The notes beneath the pieces are model-generated. The model was given only the letters and a program-made list of their open reading frames with translations, searched no databases and was not told the origin of the DNA. Position numbers and translations under genes: made by a program. Shown piece by piece: positions 7,793-17,603 of a stretch of 40,546 nucleotides of DNA (position 1 is its first letter; each line of letters starts with the position of its first letter). The stretch is from an uncultured Clostridia bacterium (GTDB lineage Bacteria > Bacillota > Clostridia > Oscillospirales > Ruminococcaceae): contig CANQWD010000025.1 in NCBI GenBank assembly GCA_947627465.1, positions 1 to 40,546 of the forward strand, given 5' to 3'.

Positions 7793-8757
7793 TGCTTTTG
7801 AGCGGGCTTATCTTTGCCGCCGAAAGCGCCGCTTCGGAGATTTCGGAAGCGATATCGGAAGCGGCTTCGGGCGTTGAGAGCGTCACAAGCGAAGCGACCC
7901 TCGGCGACGCGGTGGATGTTATCGTCGAAAACCCGAACCAAACGTTCTCGGTTTTGGGAGAGCTTTTCGGAAACATCGGAAAATCGTTCGTGGCAATGCT
8001 CCCGAAAATCATTTTCGCGGCAGTTGTGCTGATAATCGGCATTATTATCGCAAAACTTACGCTGTTCGTGTTATCCAAAGGCTTAAGCAAGACAAAGCTC
8101 GACCTCACGGTGACGAAATTCACAACGCAGATATCGAAGATCGTGCTTTATGTTCTGCTGATAACAATAGTTCTAAGTCTTTTGGGAATACCCTCGACTT
8201 CGATAGTCACGGTTATCGGCACGGCGGGAGTCGCGATAGGTCTTGCGCTGCAAAGTTCGCTGTCGAATGTCGCGGGCGGCTTTCTGCTGATGATAAACAA
8301 GCCGTTCAAGATAGGCGATTACATTATCACGAACGGGGTAGAGGGCACGGTGTCGCAAATATCCATTCTTTACACAAGGCTTGACAGTATCACAAATCAA
8401 GCGGTCTTTATTCCCAACGGAATGGCGGTAAACGCAACTATCGTCAACAACAACGGCAACGAAAACCGCCGCCTTGAAATGCTGTTCTCGATATCCTACG
8501 AGGACGATTTTAAGAAAGCGAAGTCGGTTATCGAAAAAGTCCTTGACGAGAATGAGGGAATACTTCACGAGCTTCCGAATTTGGTCGTTATGAAAGAACA
8601 CGGCGCAAGTTCCATAGTGATCTTGGTGAGAAGCTGGTGCAGGTCGTCCGAGTATTGGGACGTTTATTTCGACTTAAACGAAAAAGTCCGCGCGGCGTTC
8701 ATCGAAAACGATATCGAAATTCCGTTCAATCAGCTTGACGTACACCTTGACAGTTGA
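7792..8757 (+). CDS. Small-conductance mechanosensitive channel MscS family protein
   Basis: Membrane channel that opens under tension to release solutes on osmotic downshift. The 321 residues start with an acidic, Ala/Ser-rich segment (about 10-50). Transmembrane helices follow at about 65-90 and 110-130, then the pore helix region GTAGVAIGLALQSSLSNVAGG (split at its Gly hinges) and the cytoplasmic beta domain with KPFKIGDYI and FIPNG. This order is typical of MscS. Translation is coupled to the ACT gene by the TGATG overlap. The stop codon, like that of dapB, falls in an AGTTGA repeat word. Confidence 0.92.
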   Translation: MLLSGLIFAAESAASEISEAISEAASGVESVTSEATLGDAVDVIVENPNQTFSVLGELFGNIGKSFVAMLPKIIFAAVVLIIGIIIAKLTLFVLSKGLSKTKLDLTVTKFTTQISKIVLYVLLITIVLSLLGIPSTSIVTVIGTAGVAIGLALQSSLSNVAGGFLLMINKPFKIGDYIITNGVEGTVSQISILYTRLDSITNQAVFIPNGMAVNATIVNNNGNENRRLEMLFSISYEDDFKKAKSVIEKVLDENEGILHELPNLVVMKEHGASSIVILVRSWCRSSEYWDVYFDLNEKVRAAFIENDIEIPFNQLDVHLDS

Positions 8758-8778
8758 CAGTGTACAGTTGATAGTTAT
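8749..8778. repeat. Half copy of the TTGACAGTTGACAGT repeat
   Basis: The MscS gene ends in CTT GAC AGT TGA and continues with CAGTGTACAGTTGATAGTTA. This is the same word family as the repeats at 7248 and 31850, but without a matching right end. Confidence 0.5.
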
Positions 8779-8782
8779 AAAA

Positions 8783-8810
8783 CAAAGCCTCCGAGTTATC
8801 GGGGGCTTTG
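8783..8810. terminator. Bidirectional terminator between mscS and the anti-sigma gene
   Basis: CAAAGCCTCCGA (8783-8794) pairs with TCGGGGGCTTTG (8799-8810) with one wobble and a GTTA loop. The better T-run (TTTTAT) is on the minus strand, serving the leftward gene that ends at 8885. The plus strand has only a weak T-run. Confidence 0.75.
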
Positions 8811-8884
8811 CTTATTGAGAGCCTTGCTTAGATGTGAATTTGAACTGCTGCGGAAATTTATGTTAAGGCATATGCCGAGATGAT

Positions 8885-10888
8885 TTATTCAACAAAATCA
8901 TATCCGTAAAGTTCGGTAAACTCGCAAAGAATGTTCTCAAATTCGTCCTTGGAAATTCCCGAAGCCGTAATTCTTACATACGAGTTCATCTCCAGATCGG
9001 CTAGGAAATCTCCGTTTTTGTCAACGAATACCTCCGCTATATAACTGTTCACATAGGACGGTTCTGCGTCGTATCCAAAATTTATCGGGCTGTCAAAAGG
9101 CTCCTTTTGCGCCGAGACCGTAACTGTTCCTCCGTTATCGGTGCTGTAAGTGATCGTGTTGCGCGAATAATATACATCATCGCCGCGCTTGTAATACCCG
9201 AAATCGTAACTCTCCGCGCTCCAATCGGGGTACTTAGTCCCAAGACGGTCTAACTCCCAACCGTAGTAGCGGTTCAGCTCTTTGATTGTGAGCTTATTAA
9301 AATCATTCTCATCGAGGTTGGGCGCGTCGGGAGTTTGAATAAACCTGTCCGTTTTAACGTAGTGTATTTCCGTGGGAGACGGATTTCCGTAATGAACTTC
9401 CGTAACGCCGTTCTTTCGGGTAAATTCTCTCAAATAGTACGCGAACTCCTCGTCGTAAAGCCCCGTTGAGGTAAAGTCAACGACCGTGCCGCCGATCTGT
9501 ATCATTGCGCCGAGGTCAAAGCCGGCTGTCGGGTTACGGTAGATAACGGCGTCAAGTCCGTTGATAAAAGAATGCCGGTAGTATTCACCATCCTCGGCTA
9601 CAATCCCGGGAATAGAGCCGATATTCGCGCTTACGTTTAAATACTTGCCGTTTGTAATAACGTATTTCAGCGTGTTGATTTGACTGCGCGGGATATCCAT
9701 ACTGCCCGCAGCCGCGCCGTCGGAGGTTTCAACGCTTGGGTTTTCTTTACGGTAAATACCGAGTTTGTCCTTGCCGCGCTCGTCCCAATCGCTGTGAAGA
9801 TTGCCCAAACGGTTGAACTCAATATTGTAATAAGAGTTCGTTTCTTCAATTGTCATTGCATTGAACGCAAGCCCGTCTGTATCTATCGGCTTGAACGGGT
9901 CGTTGTCGCGGATAATCTGCGGCATTTCGTCAAGTATATTGAACTCGTTTGTTTTTGTATCGCATGAAACGGAAATCGGCGCGGTGTAGCTGTCGAGTAT
10001 CTTCTCGAACAAATCCTTGCAGTGTTCCGGATACGATATGTAATCAACAAGGCAATCGGTTGACGAGTAAACTGCCGTAATACTAACATACGCGCCATTT
10101 ATATTGATATCCGCAGCGAGAGTTATGTTTTGGTCATCTTCCTCGCCGCAAATGTAAATTACAGCGTCAAAGCCGTTGATCACTGACGGCTTTGCGCTTT
10201 CAATCGTCGCCGTATCGTACTCGTTATAGCTCGCAGAAACAGTTACTTTAGAACATTCATGAGAATATTGTATGGAGTTTAAGTTGTACTGACCGTGAAC
10301 AGCGTGCATAAGCGCACCGTCGCTTTCGATATCGCGGTTGTAATAACCGAACGGCTCGTGCTCGCCCTCGCCGAGAATTTCGTTCAGACGGTCAAACTTA
10401 AAGTCGTAAAACTCGTTTATCTCGTCATCGGGAATGGCTATAAAATCATCGCGGTTTAAAACGGGCAAGTTATAAATGCAAATGTCTTTTTCCGTGATTT
10501 TATTGTAGTTTATCTCCGTATTGCCGCCCTTGTAAACGTCCGAGTAATCGGTATGGTTGGTATTGTTATTGCCGTCTGCGGGTGCGATATCGGGATTGGC
10601 GTCAAGAGCATTGCCTCCCGCTGCAACATTAACATTATTGTATTCCGGAGCCGTGCGCGGACGGCTGACGTTCCAAACCACAAGTCCGACCGCTGCCGCC
10701 GTAACAGCCGCTCCGCACGGAATAAGTATTCTTGGCAAAAGCCGCTTTTTACCCGCTGCAGGATAAACCTTTTCCGGGGCGGTGGAAATTGTTTGCTGTA
10801 ACAGTTTGTTCGCGTTGTTGGTTGTGTTAGCTAAAATTTCGTCGCGGCGTTTCAATACGTCGTGAGCCATTTGTTTATACGTTTTCAT
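8885..10888 (-). CDS. Large membrane-anchored anti-sigma-like protein with threefold repeat
   Basis: Predicted partner and regulator of the ECF sigma factor encoded just upstream. The 667-residue protein has a short cytoplasmic N-terminus, one transmembrane segment (RILIPCGAAVTAAAVGLVVW, about 54-73) and a large extracellular part. Outside, a unit of the form LxxxELNxYYxxxxDRLG ... GYYKR appears three times (near residues 158-190, 350-385 and 535-570), each followed by beta-rich sequence, so the ectodomain looks like three tandem copies. I do not recognise the repeat family. The ATG at 10888 follows AAGGAGG and overlaps the sigma gene by 14 bases; the in-frame ATG at 10909 would sit upstream of that site. 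The sigma-binding role is inferred from position and topology. Confidence 0.75.
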   Translation of the reverse strand: MKTYKQMAHDVLKRRDEILANTTNNANKLLQQTISTAPEKVYPAAGKKRLLPRILIPCGAAVTAAAVGLVVWNVSRPRTAPEYNNVNVAAGGNALDANPDIAPADGNNNTNHTDYSDVYKGGNTEINYNKITEKDICIYNLPVLNRDDFIAIPDDEINEFYDFKFDRLNEILGEGEHEPFGYYNRDIESDGALMHAVHGQYNLNSIQYSHECSKVTVSASYNEYDTATIESAKPSVINGFDAVIYICGEEDDQNITLAADININGAYVSITAVYSSTDCLVDYISYPEHCKDLFEKILDSYTAPISVSCDTKTNEFNILDEMPQIIRDNDPFKPIDTDGLAFNAMTIEETNSYYNIEFNRLGNLHSDWDERGKDKLGIYRKENPSVETSDGAAAGSMDIPRSQINTLKYVITNGKYLNVSANIGSIPGIVAEDGEYYRHSFINGLDAVIYRNPTAGFDLGAMIQIGGTVVDFTSTGLYDEEFAYYLREFTRKNGVTEVHYGNPSPTEIHYVKTDRFIQTPDAPNLDENDFNKLTIKELNRYYGWELDRLGTKYPDWSAESYDFGYYKRGDDVYYSRNTITYSTDNGGTVTVSAQKEPFDSPINFGYDAEPSYVNSYIAEVFVDKNGDFLADLEMNSYVRITASGISKDEFENILCEFTELYGYDFVE

Positions 10889-11423
10889 AAACGAACCCCT
10901 CCTTTTCAAGTTCTTTTTTCAGAGCGTTGCGCGCTCGGTAAATCAGGGTTTCAATGCTGTGAACGCTTTTTCCCATCACGGCGGCGGTCTCCTTGTTGGA
11001 CAGCTCCTCGAAATATGTAAGCCACAAGACACGACCGTATTGGGGCTTGAGTTTATCCAAAGCTCTGTGAACGGCAATTTTGCGCTCCTCCCGAATATAT
11101 TCATCTTCAAGAGAGCGCTCGCCGTTTTCGACCTCGCCGATCTCCTCAACGGAAAGCGGAACGCGCTTTTTCTTGAAGTCTATCGCGGCGTTTCGCGCAA
11201 TAGCGTACAGAAATGTCTTAAAGGATGAATTTCCCAAAAACGCGGGCTTTATAACGGCGAGTTTGACGAAAACGTCCTCGCAAATCTCCTCGGCAGCAAG
11301 AATATTTTTAGTATAGCCTTTCAGAAAGAATATAAGCCCATCTTTATAGTCGCGAATAATTTCGACAAGACCGTTGTCGTCGCCGGCGAGATAACGGCGG
11401 TAGCTACTTTCACCGTTGTCCAT
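10875..11423 (-). CDS. ECF-type RNA polymerase sigma factor
   Basis: Alternative sigma-70 family factor of 182 residues. Region 2 spans about 15-75 with EEICEDVFVKL. Region 4 is a helix-turn-helix near 120-170 (YFEELSNKETAAVMG ... VHSIETLIYRARNALKKEL). Regions 1 and 3 are absent, as expected for the ECF group. The ATG at 11423 lies after GAGGGGGAG; an upstream GTG at 11441 precedes that site and is less likely. The gene overlaps the membrane anti-sigma candidate by 14 bases, the common sigma/anti-sigma pairing. Confidence 0.92.
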   Translation of the reverse strand: MDNGESSYRRYLAGDDNGLVEIIRDYKDGLIFFLKGYTKNILAAEEICEDVFVKLAVIKPAFLGNSSFKTFLYAIARNAAIDFKKKRVPLSVEEIGEVENGERSLEDEYIREERKIAVHRALDKLKPQYGRVLWLTYFEELSNKETAAVMGKSVHSIETLIYRARNALKKELEKEGFVYENV

Positions 11424-11446
11424 ATTTTCTCCCCCTCTCACTTACT

Positions 11447-11474
11447 TAGACGATTATTTTTCCCAAACCTCACA
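11447..11474 (-). promoter_or_regulatory. Possible autoregulated ECF promoter
   Basis: On the minus strand TGTGAG (11474-11469) and CGTC (11452-11449) are 16 bases apart. CGTC is a common ECF -10 word, and autoregulation is usual for ECF genes. No sigma-A promoter is obvious in this gap. This is a weak match by eye. Confidence 0.3.
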
Positions 11475-11537
11475 CTTAAAGTTTTTTTCGTAAAATAGGC
11501 TTGAGCGCACTCGCTTGTCACACCGAGAAGCGCGCTA

Positions 11538-11569
11538 ATAAAAAATCCTCCCTGCAAAGCAAGGAGGAT
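11538..11569 (-). terminator. Terminator of the tRNA operon
   Basis: On the minus strand ATCCTCCTTGC pairs with GCAGGGAGGAT around a short loop, followed by a TTTTTAT tract. It lies just past the tRNA-Gly gene. Confidence 0.85.
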
Positions 11570-11582
11570 CTTAAAATCTTAA

Positions 11583-11658
11583 TGGAGCGGATTACGAGGC
11601 TCGAACTCGCTACCTCCACCTTGGCAAGGTGGCGCTCTACCGGATGAGCTAAATCCGC
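11583..11658 (-). tRNA. tRNA-Gly (anticodon GCC)
   Basis: A 76-base cloverleaf with acceptor GCGGATT/AATCCGC, a D arm with AGCTC, an anticodon loop in CTTGCCAAG, a T arm GTTCGAGCC and an encoded CCA end. Last of three tRNAs read on the minus strand. Confidence 0.95.
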
Positions 11659-11662
11659 GAAA

Positions 11663-11739
11663 TGGCGATCCGAACGAGACTCGAACTCGTGACCTCCGCC
11701 GTGACAGGGCGGCGTTCTAACCAACTGAACTACCGGACC
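11663..11739 (-). tRNA. tRNA-Asp (anticodon GTC)
   Basis: A 77-base cloverleaf with acceptor GGTCCGG pairing to the 3' arm through two wobbles. It has D arm AGTTCAGTTGGTT, anticodon loop CTGTCAC, T arm GTTCGAGTC and an encoded CCA. It lies four bases from tRNA-Gly. Confidence 0.95.
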
Positions 11740-11821
11740 AAATTCCGCACTCTTTCGATCAACCCCCGATATTTCGGACATCTGTCTATTTGAGCAACGG
11801 ACGGAATTCGGCAAAAGCCGA

Positions 11822-11897
11822 TGGTGGAAGTTATAGGGCTCGAACCTATGACCCTCTGCTTGTAAGGCAGATGCTCTCCCAGCTGAGCTAAACTTCC
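11822..11897 (-). tRNA. tRNA-Val (anticodon TAC)
   Basis: A 76-base cloverleaf with acceptor GGAAGTT/AACTTCC, anticodon loop CTTACAA, T arm GTTCGAGCC and an encoded CCA. First tRNA of the minus-strand cluster. The 82 bases between it and tRNA-Asp hold no clear tRNA. Confidence 0.95.
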
Positions 11898-11933
11898 GTA
11901 ATCGTTATCAAAATCTCTCTCAACAACAATATT

Positions 11934-11962
11934 ATTTTACTACATTTTTACAAGCTTGTCAA
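11934..11962 (-). promoter_or_regulatory. Sigma-A promoter of the tRNA-Val-Asp-Gly operon
   Basis: On the minus strand TTGACA (11962-11957) and TAAAAT (11939-11934) are 17 bases apart, about 35 bases before tRNA-Val. Confidence 0.85.
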
Positions 11963-12000
11963 GTAGTTTTTCAAAAAAAATCAAATTATGTCAAAAATAA

Positions 12001-12029
12001 CAAAACCGCCACGAAATGTAGCGGTTTTG
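12001..12029. other. Hairpin upstream of the Rrf2 gene
   Basis: CAAAACCGC (12001-12009) pairs with GCGGTTTTG (12021-12029). A T-rich tract follows only on the minus strand, where no gene is available to be terminated. Its role is unclear. Confidence 0.4.
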
Positions 12030-12103
12030 AAAACGCCCAATCAACATTATGCACAAAAAATGTTTTGGGCTTACGCTTTTATATAAAAAATATCAAAAGC
12101 CTA

Positions 12104-12132
12104 TTGAAAAAGTAGTTATTAAGTGTTATAAT
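12104..12132 (+). promoter_or_regulatory. Sigma-A promoter of the Rrf2 gene
   Basis: TTGAAA (12104-12109) and TATAAT (12127-12132) are 17 bases apart. The start is 48 bases further on. Rrf2 repressors often bind over such promoters, but I see no clear operator. Confidence 0.82.
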
Positions 12133-12180
12133 ATGTATATTGATAATAGTGCTTTGGAGAGTGATCAATGGGGGTGTGAA

Positions 12181-12591
12181 ATGAAAATCTCTACAAAAGG
12201 CCGCTACGCGCTGCGAATGATGATCGACCTTGCATTACATCAAGGTTCGGGCTACGTTGCGCTGAAAGATATCGCGAAGCGGCAGGATATCTCGAAAAAG
12301 TATCTCGAACAGATAGTGCCGCTGCTGAATAAAGCCGAGCTTTTGAAAACCAACCGCGGCTATCAGGGCGGATACGCTCTTTCAAAGCCGCCGGAGAAGT
12401 ACACGGTCGGCGAAATACTTCGCGTCACGGAGGGCAGTTTGTCTCCCGTTGCCTGTTTGCAGTATGAGGAAAATTCTTGTCCGCGCAAACCCGACTGCGT
12501 TACTCTGCCGATCTGGGAGGGGCTTTATAAGGTCGTTAACGAATATCTTGACGGCATAACGCTGCGGGATATTATTGATACAAATTTGTAA
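12181..12591 (+). CDS. Rrf2 family transcriptional regulator with Fe-S type cysteines
   Basis: DNA-binding regulator of 136 residues related to IscR and CymR. The winged helix region (about 1-65) has the family opening MKISTKGRYALRMM. The later part has three cysteines, C92, C100 and C106, nearly the spacing that holds a [2Fe-2S] cluster in IscR. The longer in-frame start at 12049 would run through the promoter, so the ATG at 12181, seven bases after GGGGGTG, is correct. nadA and mnmA follow on the same strand; iscS and iscU, the usual neighbours, are missing here. Control of those two genes is inference. Confidence 0.92.
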   Translation: MKISTKGRYALRMMIDLALHQGSGYVALKDIAKRQDISKKYLEQIVPLLNKAELLKTNRGYQGGYALSKPPEKYTVGEILRVTEGSLSPVACLQYEENSCPRKPDCVTLPIWEGLYKVVNEYLDGITLRDIIDTNL

Positions 12592-12707
12592 TCAACGCAT
12601 AGACCGGCATATTGCGTTATTGCAATGCATTCGGGCTTTGTTTTTGTTCGCGCTGCGCCGGCATGATAATGCTATAGTATTTAGGGAAAAAACACGAGGT
12701 AAATGTT

Positions 12708-13625
12708 ATGACTAAGGATATTCAAGAGCGCATTTTAAAACTGAAAAAAGAAAACGACGTGTGTGTTTTGGCGCATTGCTATCAAACACACGACATTTTG
12801 GAGATCGCCGATTACGTTGGGGACAGCTTCGGACTTGCTCAACAGGCGGCGAAAGCGCCCAACAAAACCGTTATGATGTGCGGCGTGCGCTTTATGGCGG
12901 AGACAGTGAAGATACTTTGTCCCGAGAAGCGCGTTCTGCTCCCCGAAGCGGAGGCGGGCTGCCCGATGGCGGAGCAATTGGATAAAGAAGCGCTTTTGCG
13001 GCTTAAAGAAAAGTACGCGGGTTACGCCGTCGTGGCATACATAAACACGACCGCGGAGCTTAAGACCTTGTGCGACGTTTGCGTAACGTCAAGTTCCGCG
13101 AAGAAAATAATCGAGCGTATGCCGGAAGATAAGATACTTTTCATTCCCGATAGGAATTTAGGCGGTTACATAGTGGAGCAGTGCCCCGAAAAGGAGATCG
13201 TGACGGTGAATGGCTGCTGTCCGACCCACGCAAGGTTCACCGCCAAGGACGTTGAAAAAGCCAAAGTCGCTCACCCGAACGCGCTTTTGCTGGTTCACCC
13301 GGAGTGTGCCGCCGAGGTGGTTGAAAAAGCCGATTATGTGGGTTCCACGACCGAAATTATGAGTTATGCTAAAAAATCCGACAAATCCGAGTTCATCATC
13401 GGCACGGAAAACAGCATAGTGCAGCATTTGGGGATAGATTGCCCCGAAAAGCGCTTCTATCCGCTTTCCAAGGATTTTATTTGTCAGAATATGCAGCTTA
13501 CCAAAATCGCGGGCGTTCTGCATTGTCTTGAGGGCAGCGGAGGTGAAGAAATTATTCTTGACGAGGAAACGCGCCTTGCCGCAAAGCGCAGTATCGACAG
13601 AATGTTGGAGTTGGGCAATGGATGA
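12708..13625 (+). CDS. nadA: Quinolinate synthase NadA
   Basis: A [4Fe-4S] enzyme that condenses iminoaspartate with dihydroxyacetone phosphate to quinolinate, the first ring of NAD. The 305-residue protein has the family length. Likely cluster ligands are C85 (AGCPMAEQ), C171 (NGCCPTH) and C259 (ICQNMQ), matching the spacing in the Thermotoga enzyme. The ATG at 12708 follows GAGGT. nadB and nadC are not in the window. The gene overlaps mnmA by eight bases, so the two are cotranscribed. Confidence 0.95.
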   Translation: MTKDIQERILKLKKENDVCVLAHCYQTHDILEIADYVGDSFGLAQQAAKAPNKTVMMCGVRFMAETVKILCPEKRVLLPEAEAGCPMAEQLDKEALLRLKEKYAGYAVVAYINTTAELKTLCDVCVTSSSAKKIIERMPEDKILFIPDRNLGGYIVEQCPEKEIVTVNGCCPTHARFTAKDVEKAKVAHPNALLLVHPECAAEVVEKADYVGSTTEIMSYAKKSDKSEFIIGTENSIVQHLGIDCPEKRFYPLSKDFICQNMQLTKIAGVLHCLEGSGGEEIILDEETRLAAKRSIDRMLELGNG

Positions 13626-14709
13626 CGGGGCAAAGGCGCTTATTGCGATGAGCGGCGGCGTAGACAGCTCCGCTGCCGCACTGCTGATGAAGAACGCGGG
13701 CTTCGACTGCGTTGGAGTTACGATGAAACTGCACGGCAGCGCGGGGGAGGAGTACTCCGAAAAAGCGTGCTGCACCGCCTCGGACGCGGAGGACGCGCGC
13801 AGCGTTTGCGTGAAGCTCGGAATGCCTTACTATGTGTTTGATTTCACGGCGGATTTTTCGCGAAACGTAATAGACAGGTTCGTTCGTTCTTACGAGATCG
13901 GTGAAACGCCCAATCCGTGTATAGAATGTAACCGTTGTCTGAAGTTCGACAGGCTGTACAGGCGCGCCGAGGAACTGGGCTGCGAGTTCATCATAACGGG
14001 GCATTACGCGCGGGTCGAGTTTGACGAAAAATCGGGCAGGTATCTTCTGAAAAAATCCCTGAACGAAGCCAAAGACCAAAGCTATGTGCTGTATTTTTTG
14101 ACGCAGGAGCAGCTTAAGCGCACAAAACTTCCGCTCGGAAATTACGCGGACAAAACCGAAGTGCGTAAGCTCGCCGAGGAAAACGACTTGATAAACGCCG
14201 CGAAGCACGACAGTCAGGATATATGCTTTGTGCCGAACGGCGACTATGCGGGGTTTATTCGCGAATATACGGGAAAAGCCTATCCCGAGGGCGATTTCGT
14301 CTTGAGGGACGGCACGGTTTTGGGAAAGCACAAGGGTGTGATCTCTTACACGATAGGGCAAAGAAAGGGCTTGGGAATTTCGTACAGCGAACCGCTTTTT
14401 GTTCTTGAAAAGTCGGCGGAGCGAAATACGGTAACGCTCGGCACGGCAAAAGAATTGTTTTCGAGCGAGCTTACCGCTCGGGATTTTAACCTGATATCGC
14501 TTGCCGAACCGCCCAAAGAGCCGCTTCGCGTTGCCGTTCGTACAAGATATCACGCCAAAGAAGCCGCCGCGTTCGCGTTGTTCAATGACGACGGCACGGT
14601 GACCGTCCGTTTCGACGAGCCGCAAAGAGCGATCTCGCCGGGGCAGGCGGCGGTTCTGTATGACGGAGATACGGTGGTTGGCGGCGGTATAATTTCATCG
14701 GCGCGTTAA
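13618..14709 (+). CDS. mnmA: tRNA-specific 2-thiouridylase MnmA
   Basis: ATP-dependent enzyme that puts sulfur on U34 of Lys, Glu and Gln tRNAs, using sulfur passed on from a cysteine desulfurase. The 363 residues show the PP-loop motif GGVDSS (13-18), the nucleophilic Cys in NPCIECNRC (C101) and the second catalytic Cys in SQDICFVP (C203). A longer in-frame reading begins at 13528 inside nadA, but the ATG at 13618 gives the standard N-terminus directly before the PP-loop. It overlaps the end of nadA by eight bases. A cysteine desulfurase, often next door, is absent here. Confidence 0.95.
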   Translation: MDDGAKALIAMSGGVDSSAAALLMKNAGFDCVGVTMKLHGSAGEEYSEKACCTASDAEDARSVCVKLGMPYYVFDFTADFSRNVIDRFVRSYEIGETPNPCIECNRCLKFDRLYRRAEELGCEFIITGHYARVEFDEKSGRYLLKKSLNEAKDQSYVLYFLTQEQLKRTKLPLGNYADKTEVRKLAEENDLINAAKHDSQDICFVPNGDYAGFIREYTGKAYPEGDFVLRDGTVLGKHKGVISYTIGQRKGLGISYSEPLFVLEKSAERNTVTLGTAKELFSSELTARDFNLISLAEPPKEPLRVAVRTRYHAKEAAAFALFNDDGTVTVRFDEPQRAISPGQAAVLYDGDTVVGGGIISSAR

Positions 14710-14849
14710 AAATTCATTATGTTGTATTTCGTAAAAAATAAACCGCAAAATGCATAAAATTGTATGTATAAAATTGCCAAATTACGGATATAATTTACGT
14801 AATATTTTGTGCGTTGCTACGAAATTCGCATAAAAATGTTATTTACCTC
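14710..14849. other. AT-rich intergenic stretch before the groESL promoter
   Basis: No gene or clear terminator for mnmA is visible. The stretch is AT-rich with words such as TTACGGATATAATTTACGTAA near 14784-14804, which is loosely palindromic. Nothing more can be supported. Confidence 0.4.
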
Positions 14850-14877
14850 TTGATTTTTTTATAATATGAGGTAAAAT
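14850..14877 (+). promoter_or_regulatory. Likely sigma-A promoter of groES-groEL
   Basis: TTGATT (14850-14855) and TAAAAT (14872-14877) are 16 bases apart, placing the transcription start inside the CIRCE element, the usual layout for HrcA control. Confidence 0.65.
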
Positions 14878-14881
14878 ATAA

Positions 14882-14908
14882 TTAGCATTCGATACACGAG
14901 AGTGCTAA
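14882..14908 (+). promoter_or_regulatory. CIRCE element (HrcA operator)
   Basis: TTAGCATTC, nine bases, then GAGTGCTAA. This matches the CIRCE consensus TTAGCACTC-N9-GAGTGCTAA with one mismatch in the left arm. It overlaps the predicted start of groES-groEL transcription but lies more than 400 bases before the groES start codon, which is unusual. Confidence 0.92.
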
Positions 14909-15095
14909 TACTAATTCCCATTCAAAGCGTGGACGAAATTTGACGTGCTGACGGATGTGGAACAGCAAATTAAAGTCTATATGTTGATTTGGAATTAGTA
15001 TAATATTGATTTACGACCAAAATCAAAACTAAAATATGCGTTGTTTTGAACGGCATTTCGTAAAGTTAATATGTTGATTTTAAATCAATATTATT
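14908..15095. repeat. Palindromic, AT-rich segment in the groESL leader
   Basis: ATACTAATTCC (14908-14918) recurs inverted as GGAATTAGTAT (14991-15001). TAATATTGATTTA beginning near 15001 recurs inverted as TAAATCAATATTA at 15081-15093. The word ATATGTTGATTT occurs twice in direct orientation (about 14979 and 15069). No gene is supported. Confidence 0.55.
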
Positions 15096-15096
15096 T

Positions 15097-15268
15097 AAGG
15101 CAACACTGCACAAAGATTGTTCTGTCGGTCAGCCCCTTCGGCACTGCGTGCCACCTCCCCCGGTAGGGGGAGACACGCCCGTCAAGGAGACTTTGTGCAA
15201 GATGACGGAAAATATGCAAGCAAGCGGACGGCAAAGCACGCAGTGCGGGCTTTGTGTGGTGTTGCTTA
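15097..15268. mobile_element. MITE-like element of about 170 bases in the groESL leader
   Basis: The ends AAGGCAACACTGCACAAAG and CTTTGTGTGGTGTTGCTT are imperfect inverted repeats of each other. The interior contains CAGCCCCTTCGGCACTGCG and CCTCCCCCGGTAGGGGGAG hairpins, a type of repeat I associate with gut Clostridia. It has no open reading frame and lies between the CIRCE element and the groES ribosome binding site. Confidence 0.55.
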
Positions 15269-15307
15269 AAAAAAGCATTATAAAAACTGCATTGTAAGTG
15301 TGGCTAA

Positions 15308-15742
<435 letters not shown>

Positions 15743-15793
15743 ATTCGGTAAAGTCGGCGAACGCAGGGAATTGTGTTCGCCGTTTAAAATTGA

Positions 15794-17455
<1,662 letters not shown>

Positions 17456-17525
17456 TTGATACTAAATTGCAATCAATGTATTGATTGTAAATCGGTATAA
17501 GATATGAAGTTATAAACAAGAATTT

Positions 17526-17558
17526 ATCCGCGCGTTTTTCTTAACGCGCGGATTTTTT
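17526..17558 (+). terminator. Intrinsic terminator of groES-groEL
   Basis: ATCCGCGCGTT (17526-17536) pairs perfectly with AACGCGCGGAT (17543-17553), followed by six Ts. Confidence 0.95.
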
Positions 17559-17603
17559 GTGATAGATTGAAATGGAAATCGGAAAATATTCTATATAAAA
17601 AGG

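Noticed and set aside
11518-11814. Minus-strand reading frame of 98 codons
   Set aside because: It runs through the tRNA-Asp and tRNA-Gly genes and is an artefact of tRNA sequence.
11740-11821. Extra tRNA between tRNA-Val and tRNA-Asp
   Set aside because: No T-arm GTTCGA or acceptor pairing can be found in the 82 bases.
12049-12180. N-terminal extension of the Rrf2 protein
   Set aside because: It would place the promoter and leader inside the coding region; the ATG at 12181 has a binding site and gives the family N-terminus.
13552-14625. Minus-strand frame of 357 codons over mnmA
   Set aside because: It is opposite to a full mnmA; the composition is typical of an antisense shadow.
15121-15193. 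Possible CRISPR or rRNA fragment in the GC-rich groESL leader
   Set aside because: There are no spaced repeats, and the sequence fits a hairpin-rich MITE-like element better than any RNA gene I know.
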